From NCBI RefSeq assembly GCF_000760935.2, contig NZ_CP049744.1, forward strand, positions 4,495,501-4,559,500: 64,000 bases of DNA, given 5' to 3'. Each line of letters opens with the position of its first letter. Positions within the stretch are counted from its first letter, which is position 1. The notes under the pieces were generated by a model, which was given only the letters and a program-made list of their open reading frames with translations, searched no databases and was not told the DNA's origin. Made by a program: the position numbers and the translations under genes. The stretch is from Rhodococcoides fascians A25f (lineage in GTDB: Bacteria; Actinomycetota; Actinomycetes; Mycobacteriales; Mycobacteriaceae). This document shows positions 34,646-41,956 of the stretch, piece by piece.

Positions 34646-35539
34646 ATGAGCACCCTCACGATCGACTCCGTCTCCAAGAGATACGGCGACAAAATCGCCC
34701 TGGACAACCTGAGTTTCGACGTCCGGCCGGGCGAGCTGTTCGGCTTCGTCGGCAGCAACGGCGCGGGCAAGACCACCACGATGCGCATCGCGCTGGGAGT
34801 CCTGTCGGCAGATTCCGGCCAGGTTCTGTTGGGCGGCAAACCCGTCGACCTCGACGTCCGCCGCACGATCGGCTACATGCCGGAGGAGCGTGGCCTGTAC
34901 CCCAAGATGAAGGTCGGCCCGCAATTGGCGTACATGGCCGAGCTGCACGGCTTGTCGTCGAAGGATGCCAAAGCCGCGGTGATCCGCTGGACCGAACGTC
35001 TCGGCATCGACGAGCGGGTGAACGACACCGTCGACGCGCTGAGCCTGGGTAATCAGCAGCGCGTGCAGTTGGCAGCAGCGCTGGTGCACGACCCAGCGGT
35101 TCTCGTGTTGGACGAACCGTTCTCCGGCCTCGATCCGATCGCCGTCGACGTCATGAGCGAGGTCCTCCGCGAAAAGGCCGCTGCCGGAGTGCCCGTGGTG
35201 TTCTCGAGCCACCAGCTCGATCTGGTGCAACGCCTGTGCGACCGCGTCGGCATCATCGCCGCGGGCTCGATGAAAGCCGTCGGCACCGTCGACGAACTAC
35301 GCGGATCGGGAGATTCGCACCTGCACGTCCACGCACCGAACGCTGCCCCCGGATGGGCGTCGGGCATCGACGGAGTGAGCATCCTCGGCCAGAGCGACGG
35401 CATCACCGTTCTGGGGTTGGCACCGGGAGCCGACGATCAATCAGTTCTGCGGGCCGCGCTCGCGACCGGACCGGTACACGAATTCTCCATCCAGAAACCT
35501 TCCCTGAGCGACCTGTTCCGAGAGGCGGTAGTGGCATGA
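34646..35539 (+). CDS. ABC exporter ATPase, NatA-like
   Basis: A 297-aa ATP-binding subunit: GSNGAGKTTTMRI Walker A near residue 38, LSLGNQQRVQLAAAL signature, VLVLDEPFSGLDP Walker B. The C-terminal region of about 80 residues resembles the extension of NatA/DrrA-type ATPases. It pairs with the permease gene, which it overlaps by 4 bp (ATGA). AAAGG sits upstream of its ATG. Substrates of the family include Na+ and drugs; none can be named here. Confidence 0.88.
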   Translation: MSTLTIDSVSKRYGDKIALDNLSFDVRPGELFGFVGSNGAGKTTTMRIALGVLSADSGQVLLGGKPVDLDVRRTIGYMPEERGLYPKMKVGPQLAYMAELHGLSSKDAKAAVIRWTERLGIDERVNDTVDALSLGNQQRVQLAAALVHDPAVLVLDEPFSGLDPIAVDVMSEVLREKAAAGVPVVFSSHQLDLVQRLCDRVGIIAAGSMKAVGTVDELRGSGDSHLHVHAPNAAPGWASGIDGVSILGQSDGITVLGLAPGADDQSVLRAALATGPVHEFSIQKPSLSDLFREAVVA

Positions 35540-36735
35540 GCTCACAACTGAATTCCTTCAGCGCAGTCTCACTGATTGCCAAGCGCGAGTTCACGGTTCA
35601 GGTGATGAAGAAGAGCTTCGTCATCAGCAACGTCATCATTCTGGCCGTCATCGTCGGCGGCATCATCGCGTACTCGATCTTCTCGGGCAGCGGCGACGAG
35701 GAACGCGACGTGATCGGCGTCGCCGGCGATCAGTCCATCGCGGCCGTACTGGAGGCAACCGGAGACGCCGTCGGCAGCCCCGTCGAGGTCTGTGATGTCG
35801 CCGACGCCGCAGCCGCACGGAGCGGCGTCGAATCCGGGGATCTCGACGTAGCGCTGGTTCCGGATGGAACAGCAGGCGCATACACAGCCGTCACCGAGTC
35901 CGATCTGACCGGAACGTTGCGCGCCGTCGTCGAGGGCAGTGTTTCGACGCACGCAACGAATGCTGCACTGGCACAACAGGGCGTCGATCAGAACGAACTC
36001 GGGGCAGCCACAAGTGCCGCGACGGTCACCGTCGACGCGATCGATCCGCCGGACCCCGAAGCCGGCCAGCGGACTGCTCTGGCGCTGTCGGCAGTGTTCC
36101 TGCTGTACGCCCAGATCATCGGCTTCGGAATGTACGTCGCGATGGGCGTCGTCGAAGAGAAGTCCTCACGGGTGGTCGAACTGCTGCTCTCCACCGTTCG
36201 CCCACTGCAGCTGCTGTGGGGCAAGATCCTCGGTATCGGCACCGTCGGCATCCTGCAGCTCGCCCTCTACGGAATAGCCGGTGTCGGAGCAGGATTGGGC
36301 ACGGGCGTACTCACCGTCACCGGCGCCGCCGTAAGTGTCTTCGCTGCCACGTTGGCCTGGTTCATCCTGGGCTTCGCCTTCTTCGCGGTGCTCTACGCGG
36401 CGGGCGGGTCGATGGTCTCGCGGCAGGAGGACGTGAACTCGACGACCATGCCGTTGCTGATCCTGATCATGGCAATGTTCTTCGCTGCCTTCTACTCCGT
36501 CAGCGATCCGGAGAGCACACTCGCGAACACGTTGAGCTGGATCCCCCCGTTCTCCGCGATCATGATGCCGTTGCGCATCGCCGCCGGCGTGACCTCACCG
36601 GTACAGATCGTCGGATCGGCGGTCCTGATGATCGTCACCACCGCGATCCTGGCGATGGGTGCGGCGAAGATCTACCAGCGCTCCATTCTGCGCATCGGCA
36701 AGACCGTCTCCTGGAAGGAAGCGTTTGCTCGCTAG
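35536..36735 (+). CDS. ABC exporter permease, NatB-like (ABC-2 type)
   Basis: A 399-aa ABC-2 permease. One N-terminal span (about 29-50) is followed by a large extracytoplasmic loop (about 55-175). Five or six spans then lie in the C-terminal half, with the family hallmark VVEEKSSRVVELLLSTVRPLQLLWGK before span 3. It ends VSWKEAFAR. NatB-type permeases export Na+ or hydrophobic compounds. The start overlaps the ATPase stop. This closes the XRE-A-B-ABC operon. Confidence 0.87.
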   Translation: MSSQLNSFSAVSLIAKREFTVQVMKKSFVISNVIILAVIVGGIIAYSIFSGSGDEERDVIGVAGDQSIAAVLEATGDAVGSPVEVCDVADAAAARSGVESGDLDVALVPDGTAGAYTAVTESDLTGTLRAVVEGSVSTHATNAALAQQGVDQNELGAATSAATVTVDAIDPPDPEAGQRTALALSAVFLLYAQIIGFGMYVAMGVVEEKSSRVVELLLSTVRPLQLLWGKILGIGTVGILQLALYGIAGVGAGLGTGVLTVTGAAVSVFAATLAWFILGFAFFAVLYAAGGSMVSRQEDVNSTTMPLLILIMAMFFAAFYSVSDPESTLANTLSWIPPFSAIMMPLRIAAGVTSPVQIVGSAVLMIVTTAILAMGAAKIYQRSILRIGKTVSWKEAFAR

Positions 36736-36759
36736 GGTTCGCTGCGTAGGCTCCCCGAT

Positions 36760-38244
36760 ATGAGCCCACGGACATCCGCCGCCGAGATTCTCGACTCCGT
36801 TCTCGACGGCGGATCGTTCGTGTCGTGGGACTCCACGCCCGTGGACGTCCATCCTGGGGAGTCCTATCTGAGGGACCTGGCCAAGGCTCGCGAGAAGAGC
36901 GGCGGCGACGAGTCGGTGTCGACGGGCGAGGGCACCATCGAGGGCAGACGCGTGGTGATCATCGCCTGCGAGTTCGCCTTTCTCGCAGGATCGATCGGCG
37001 TTGCCGCGGCCGAGCGCATCACCTCCGCTGTCGAACGCGCCACCGCCGAACGGTTGCCGCTGATCGCCTCCCCCACGTCCGGCGGAACGCGAATGCAGGA
37101 GGGCACACTCGCGTTCGTGCAGATGGTCAAGATCGCCGCCGCCGTCACCGCACACAAGATGGCACACCTGCCGTATCTGGTGTACCTCCGCAATCCCACG
37201 ACCGGCGGGGTGTTCGCATCCTGGGGGTCGTTGGCCCACGTCACTGTCGCCGAACCCGGAGCGCTCATCGGGTTCCTCGGCCCCCGCGTCTATCAGGCGT
37301 TGTACGACAAGCCTTTTCCCGACGGAGTCCAGACCGCCGAGAACCTCTACCAACACGGGGTCATCGACGGGGTGGTGCCGGTCGATCAGGTGAGAAATCT
37401 ACTCACTCGAGCCCTGCGGGTGATCCTCGACGCCCCGGCATGGACCGATATCGCTGATGACAGTCCTGCGCCCATGACCGAACGGTCGGCCTGGCATTCG
37501 GTGCAGTCGTCGCGTCGCGCCGATCGCCCCGGGATTCGGCAACTGATCGAACATGCTGCTACCGAGCAGGTTCCGCTCAGTGGTACCGGGCAGGGCGAGG
37601 CCGATACCTCGATCCTGTTGTCGCTGTGCCGCATCCGCGGCGCATCCTGTGTGTTGTTCGGAAACGACCGGAGCAGCAGCTCGGCCAGCGCGACAATGGG
37701 CCCGGCGGCATTACGCGAGGCCCGACGCGGAATGCGGCTGGCCGAGGAACTGCAAATACCTCTGGTGCTCGTGATCGACACGTTCGGCGCAGCACTGTCC
37801 AAGGAAGCCGAGGAGGGCGGTCTGGCACCCGAGATCGCTCGCTCCATCTCGGATCTGGTCACCGTAGACACTCCCACGGTGTCGGTCTTGCTCGGCCAGG
37901 GCACCGGCGGCGGAGCCCTCGCGCTGCTGCCTGCCGATCGAGTCCTGTGCGCCCAGAACGCCTGGCTCGCACCACTTCCGCCCGAGGGTGCCAGCGCGAT
38001 CGTGCACCGCGACACCGCTCACGCAGCGGAGATGGCCGAGGCGCAGGGCATCCGGTCGGTCGATCTACTGCGCGACGGCATCGTCGACGCCATCGTGCCC
38101 GAACTCCCCGACGCGGCCGACGAACCGGCCGCGTTCTCCGGCCGCATCGCCGATGCTATCGCCCGAGAACTGCGCGGATTGTCGACCGTCGATCCCGCCG
38201 CCCGCACGCAGTCAAGACTCGGTCGCTACCGCACGCTGGGCTGA
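36760..38244 (+). CDS. accD3: acyl-CoA carboxylase carboxyltransferase, AccD3-like
   Basis: A 494-aa carboxyltransferase (M. tuberculosis AccD3 is 495 aa). Two crotonase-like halves are present: the N-terminal half with TSGGTRMQEG and NPTTGGVFAS, and the C-terminal half with GQGTGGGALALLPADRVL, together forming the beta/alpha carboxyltransferase core. No N-terminal zinc finger is visible. It moves the carboxyl group from biotin to acyl-CoA, though the partner biotin carrier is elsewhere. In mycobacteria accD3 adjoins prrA; here 8 kb of extra genes separate them. Confidence 0.82.
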   Translation: MSPRTSAAEILDSVLDGGSFVSWDSTPVDVHPGESYLRDLAKAREKSGGDESVSTGEGTIEGRRVVIIACEFAFLAGSIGVAAAERITSAVERATAERLPLIASPTSGGTRMQEGTLAFVQMVKIAAAVTAHKMAHLPYLVYLRNPTTGGVFASWGSLAHVTVAEPGALIGFLGPRVYQALYDKPFPDGVQTAENLYQHGVIDGVVPVDQVRNLLTRALRVILDAPAWTDIADDSPAPMTERSAWHSVQSSRRADRPGIRQLIEHAATEQVPLSGTGQGEADTSILLSLCRIRGASCVLFGNDRSSSSASATMGPAALREARRGMRLAEELQIPLVLVIDTFGAALSKEAEEGGLAPEIARSISDLVTVDTPTVSVLLGQGTGGGALALLPADRVLCAQNAWLAPLPPEGASAIVHRDTAHAAEMAEAQGIRSVDLLRDGIVDAIVPELPDAADEPAAFSGRIADAIARELRGLSTVDPAARTQSRLGRYRTLG

Positions 38245-38280
38245 GCGGCTCCGCCGCATGTGAGCGGGCGACCCCACTAG

Positions 38281-38303
38281 GTCGTTCCGCAGGCTCCACT
38301 CCC
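38281..38303. repeat. dispersed intergenic repeat, copy 3 (reverse orientation)
   Basis: The complement of GGAGTGGAGCCTGCGGAAC plus flanking bases, matching the copies at 7831 and 7862. It lies just after the accD3 stop, in the convergent gap before the minus-strand gene at 38323. Confidence 0.75.
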
Positions 38304-38322
38304 GCCGACCCTGCTACGAGTT

Positions 38323-38712
38323 TTAGTGCACCTGCGAGGTCACGAGCGCTACCACGTCACCTGCGCGTAGGTCTGCGGGCAACTCGACCGGACTGACGCA
38401 ACTGCGCCCTGGGCTGTGCACGTCGACCTTGACCACCGGACCCACCGAATGCCGATTGACCACAACGGCCTGCAGCAGATCACCGAACTCGGCATCGACG
38501 CCCACCTCGCCTGCGATGACCGAGCGCACCCGAGTCACCAGAATGCGGCCCCACTGCACCGGAGTGCCCTGCGCATCGGCCAGATCCTCCAGCGCAACGC
38601 CGTCGACGGTGATTCGGCCACACACACAGTGCGTATCGGCGGGCCACAGCGATGGATCGCACCGCGCAACGTAGGCGGCACCGAGAGACGGAAGCATGTC
38701 GAGAAGTGTCAT
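38323..38712 (-). CDS. conserved hypothetical protein, possibly TOBE-like
   Basis: A 129-aa soluble protein, not recognised. It begins MTLLDMLPSLGAAYVARCDP and has three Cys in the first half (one CVCG pair). The C-terminal half, with VHSPGRSCVSPVELPADLRAGDVVALVTS, looks weakly like a TOBE beta-barrel used for small-oxyanion or Mo binding. If so, it would fit the adjacent molybdopterin enzyme, but this is speculative. The chosen ATG at 38712 avoids an upstream extension. It is divergent from the methyltransferase, sharing the region that holds the TetR-type palindrome. Confidence 0.55.
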   Translation of the reverse strand: MTLLDMLPSLGAAYVARCDPSLWPADTHCVCGRITVDGVALEDLADAQGTPVQWGRILVTRVRSVIAGEVGVDAEFGDLLQAVVVNRHSVGPVVKVDVHSPGRSCVSPVELPADLRAGDVVALVTSQVH

Positions 38713-38814
38713 GAGAAGCAGTCTTGCGCCGCGCGGAGGCGTCGAACAGAGGTGTTGACGCAATATTGACGGCAGCCACAGGAAATTTGACGCACCTCTC
38801 ACGGTGCCGTCTAC

Positions 38815-38830
38815 TGTACCCGCTGGTACA
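38815..38830. promoter_or_regulatory. TetR-type operator 1 (methyltransferase-tetR promoter)
   Basis: TGTAC-CCGCTG-GTACA at 38815-38830. It matches, in half-site and in 6-bp spacing, the palindrome before the molybdopterin oxidoreductase (40168-40183). A TACTGT -10-like hexamer (38812-38817) overlaps it, so a bound repressor could block RNA polymerase. It sits 10 bp before the GTG of the methyltransferase. Confidence 0.65.
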
Positions 38831-38839
38831 TTCAATCGG

Positions 38840-39505
38840 GTGATCGCAGACGACGTCTATCGCCGCGGCCGTGCCGGCCTTCCCTCGTGGCTCACCGATT
38901 CCCACGGCCGCCGCACCCCTCTGCCGATCGAACGCTGGCTGGGCGGTGCGCATTCGACAGCGCAGGACATCCGGGCAGACGAGGCGTCGATCGCCTTCTG
39001 CTCGGGGCCGACACTCGACCTCGGCTGCGGCCCGGGACGTTTGACCGAGGCCCTCACTCGCGCCGGAGTTCCCACCCTGGGCGTCGACACCTCCTCGGTT
39101 GCTGTGGAGATGACGAACCATAGGGGCGGGCGCGCGATGCAACAGGACATTTTCGCTGCGCTGCCCGGGGCGGGCCAGTGGTCGCACGTGCTGCTCGCGG
39201 ACGGCAACATCGGCATCGGCGGCGACCCGGCTGCACTGCTGAGGACGGTTCGATCGCTGCTGCACGAGACGGGTACGGCCATCGTCGAATCCGCCTTCGG
39301 GATCGACGATCGGAGCACAATGGTCCGTTGGGAGACGGGTGACTCGATCGGCGAATGGTTCAGCTGGGCCAGCGTCGGCGTGAGCGCGCTGTACGCGCTG
39401 GCGGTAACGGCGGGACTACAAGTCCGGCGAACCGTCGAGTCGAACGGTCGGGTATTCATGGAACTCGCTGTTCACAACATCGAGCGAGGAACCGAGGGCC
39501 TGTGA
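38840..39505 (+). CDS. class I SAM-dependent methyltransferase
   Basis: A 221-aa Rossmann-fold methyltransferase with motif I LDLGCGPGRLTEAL and acidic-loop LGVDTSSVAVEM. The substrate is unknown. The GTG at 38840 is preferred because an earlier in-frame GTG (38804) would place the operator inside the gene. It overlaps the TetR start by 4 bp, so enzyme and regulator are coupled. It probably acts on a small molecule linked to the neighbouring redox enzyme. Confidence 0.78.
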   Translation: MIADDVYRRGRAGLPSWLTDSHGRRTPLPIERWLGGAHSTAQDIRADEASIAFCSGPTLDLGCGPGRLTEALTRAGVPTLGVDTSSVAVEMTNHRGGRAMQQDIFAALPGAGQWSHVLLADGNIGIGGDPAALLRTVRSLLHETGTAIVESAFGIDDRSTMVRWETGDSIGEWFSWASVGVSALYALAVTAGLQVRRTVESNGRVFMELAVHNIERGTEGL

Positions 39506-40110
39506 GCAAGGAGCTACCGAGAACGGCAAAGGGCCGACGAACCAGAGCGGCCATCGTCGACGCGGCCGCATCGATGATGTACGAGCACGGCGTCGCGGGA
39601 ACTACTCTCGACGACGTACTTGCCGCATCCGAGACCGGGAAGTCGCAGCTGTACCACTATTTTTCCGACAAGTCGGACCTGGTCGAGGCAGTGATCGCCC
39701 GCCAACTCGAACGCGTCCTCGCCGCTCAGCCACGCCTGGCCAACATCGACAGCCTCGACGACATCGACGCATGGGCCGCCGAGGTCGTCCGAAACCACGA
39801 GCAGCCCGGGGGGCCGTTCTCGTGCCCCCTCGGCTCGCTTGCCGCAGAACTGAAGAACGACGCGGCGTTCGTCCCCAGTCTTCATGCTGCGTTCCGCCGC
39901 TGGGAGCAACCGCTGGAGCAGGGGCTTCGCCGCATGGTCGACCGCGGGGAACTGGACGTGGCAACCGATCCGGCCGCTGTTGCCGCCACACTGATCGCAT
40001 CGCTTCAGGGCGGAATGCTCATCGCCCGTATCGCGGGGGATGTTCGACCGCTCCGCGACGTCCTGGACGCTGCGGTCGCCGCGGTTCGTCGACGCCGTAC
40101 CGAGACGTGA
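39502..40110 (+). CDS. TetR-family regulator
   Basis: A 202-aa TetR protein: N-terminal HTH in GRRTRAAIVDAAASMMYEHGVAGTTLDDVLAASETGKSQLYHYFSDK. The C-terminal ligand domain has GGPFSCPLGSLAAEL, typical of the LmrA/YxaF type. GTG start overlapping the methyltransferase stop. Two palindromes of the form TGTAC-N6-GTACA sit at the promoters on each side of this gene pair, so it probably represses both operons. Confidence 0.85.
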   Translation: MSKELPRTAKGRRTRAAIVDAAASMMYEHGVAGTTLDDVLAASETGKSQLYHYFSDKSDLVEAVIARQLERVLAAQPRLANIDSLDDIDAWAAEVVRNHEQPGGPFSCPLGSLAAELKNDAAFVPSLHAAFRRWEQPLEQGLRRMVDRGELDVATDPAAVAATLIASLQGGMLIARIAGDVRPLRDVLDAAVAAVRRRRTET

Positions 40111-40162
40111 CAACCGGACGAACTCTGGCGACCGAGCCCCGAGTGCGCTAGGGTCGATCTCA

Positions 40163-40188
40163 CAGTTTGTACTACTGGGTACAAACTG
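40163..40188. promoter_or_regulatory. TetR-type operator 2 (molybdopterin oxidoreductase promoter)
   Basis: CAGTTTGTAC-TACTGG-GTACAAACTG, perfect 10-bp arms at 40163-40172 and 40179-40188, in the gap between tetR and the oxidoreductase. The inner TGTAC-N6-GTACA is the same as in operator 1. It lies 16 bp before the start codon. Confidence 0.75.
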
Positions 40189-40204
40189 GGAGACGGGAAC
40201 CAGA

Positions 40205-41452
40205 ATGCAACGACTTCCTACGTTCCGCAGCCCGATCCGCGGCGTCTGGTTCACGTCGGTCCTCGCCTCCGTGCTGCTCGTCGCGCTGCCGATCGTGACA
40301 GTGACCGGACTCATCTCCTGGGTCGCGTACGGTCCACAATTCGGCCAATCCATGCCGGGTGACGTCGGATGGCTACGGCTACCGTCGTTCGATTGGCCGA
40401 CCGAACCCGTCTGGTTCTACCGACTCACCCAGGGCCTACACGTGGGCCTCGGACTGATCATGGTGCCGATCGTCTTGGCCAAGCTGTGGTCGGTGATCCC
40501 GAAGTTGATCGAGATGCCACCGATTCGAAGCATTGCCCACCTACTCGAACGGATATCGTTGCTGGCCTTGGTCGGCGGTATTCTCTTCGAGATCATCACC
40601 GGCGTGCTGAACATTCAGTACGACTACCTCTTCGGGTTCAGTTTCTACACCGCGCACTACTGGGGTGACTGGGTGTTCATCGCCGGATTCCTGGCCCACG
40701 TGGTGCTGAAGTTTCCGACCATGGTCACGGCGCTGCGAACCCGCCCGTTCCTGGAACTGATGCGCATTCGGGTGGCCGACACGGTACCCGACGACGACGA
40801 CGAATCAGGTTTGGCCACAACCGATCCAGCTCCAGCGACGATCAGCCGACGCGGAGCACTCACCCTCGTCGGCGGCAGCGCACTGTTCGTGGCGGTCCTC
40901 AGCGCCGGACAGACGACGGGCGGCTTTCTTCGCGATGCGGCGATCCTCCTCCCCCGCGGACGGTCCTACGGCAACGGGCCCAATGACTTTCAGATCAACC
41001 GCACGGCCCAGGCCGCAGGTATCGACGAGGCGCGGACCGGCGATTCGTGGCGACTCACCGTACGTGCCGGTGCCACCGAGGTCGTGCTCACCAGAGCCCA
41101 ACTCGAACAGATGGACCTGCACACCGTCGATCTACCGATCGCCTGCGTCGAAGGCTGGTCGACGGTTCAGACGTGGACCGGTGTGCCGCTGCGGGATCTC
41201 GCGGCAGTCGCGGGAATCGATTCCGTGGACACCGGTGAGGTGCGTTCCCTCGAACCTTCCGGGTCGTTCAACCGAGTCACGTTCGGGGGACACCAGATGA
41301 TGCATCCCGACTCGCTGCTCGCCCTTCGAGTGAACGGTGAGAACCTGTCTCTCGATCATGGTTATCCCGCTCGGATCATGATGCCGGCGATTCCCGGGGT
41401 ACATGCCACCAAGTGGATCGGATCCGTCGAATTCTTCGGGGAGAGTGCATGA
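40205..41452 (+). CDS. cytochrome b/molybdopterin fusion oxidoreductase with internal Tat-like motif
   Basis: A 415-aa fusion. Residues about 15-190 form a cytochrome b-like membrane domain with four spans and likely heme ligands (QGLHVGLG, TAHYWGDW, AHVVLKF). Next, SRRGALTLVGGSALFVAVL is an internal twin-arginine-like segment plus span. The C-terminal 180 residues are a sulfite-oxidase-fold Mo domain, with CVEGWS supplying the Mo-binding Cys. This looks like an MsrQ/MsrP (YedZ/YedY) pair in one chain. The ATG at 40205 has GGGAGACGGGA upstream. Coupled to a small membrane gene. Confidence 0.82.
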   Translation: MQRLPTFRSPIRGVWFTSVLASVLLVALPIVTVTGLISWVAYGPQFGQSMPGDVGWLRLPSFDWPTEPVWFYRLTQGLHVGLGLIMVPIVLAKLWSVIPKLIEMPPIRSIAHLLERISLLALVGGILFEIITGVLNIQYDYLFGFSFYTAHYWGDWVFIAGFLAHVVLKFPTMVTALRTRPFLELMRIRVADTVPDDDDESGLATTDPAPATISRRGALTLVGGSALFVAVLSAGQTTGGFLRDAAILLPRGRSYGNGPNDFQINRTAQAAGIDEARTGDSWRLTVRAGATEVVLTRAQLEQMDLHTVDLPIACVEGWSTVQTWTGVPLRDLAAVAGIDSVDTGEVRSLEPSGSFNRVTFGGHQMMHPDSLLALRVNGENLSLDHGYPARIMMPAIPGVHATKWIGSVEFFGESA

Positions 41453-41946
41453 GTACCTTTCGGGCGCGTTACGGTGCCGGCCCGCTGCACCTGGCGGTGA
41501 CGGCCTGCTGCCTCGCACTGGGCGCGGTTGTCGTACTCACGATCGGCTTTCCGGCACTGTGGAATACCGACGTCTGGTGGCAGTCCATCGGCTTGTGGTT
41601 CGTCGGCGCTGCCGTTGTGCACGACGCGATTCTCTTTCCACTGTATGCCCTACTCGACCGGACGCTGGTTGCTCGACTCGGCCGATTTGTGAACGCGGTT
41701 CGCATTCCGGCGCTCGGCGCAGGTCTGAGCCTGCTGCTCTTCGCCCCTGGAATCTTTTCGCAGGGTAGCGAGACGTACGAGGCCGCCACGGGTCTGACAC
41801 AGGAGCCCTACGCGATGCGGTGGTTGCTCTTGGTAGCAGGCATGTTCGTGGCCAGCGCAGTGTTCTACGGTGGCCGCGAAGCGCTCCGGACGCTGCGTTC
41901 GCGCCCCGTTGGCGATAACCCGAAACGGCAGCACGTGCCCAACTAG
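41449..41946 (+). CDS. membrane protein coupled to the molybdopterin oxidoreductase
   Basis: A 165-aa protein with four spans (about 12-34, 47-70, 82-104 and 124-143) and no recognised catalytic motif. The start overlaps the oxidoreductase stop (ATGA). It could be an extra membrane subunit or electron partner. A histidine in VVHDAILFPLY might be a ligand, though this is a guess. Confidence 0.65.
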   Translation: MSTFRARYGAGPLHLAVTACCLALGAVVVLTIGFPALWNTDVWWQSIGLWFVGAAVVHDAILFPLYALLDRTLVARLGRFVNAVRIPALGAGLSLLLFAPGIFSQGSETYEAATGLTQEPYAMRWLLLVAGMFVASAVFYGGREALRTLRSRPVGDNPKRQHVPN

Positions 41947-41956
41947 GCTCGGTGGC

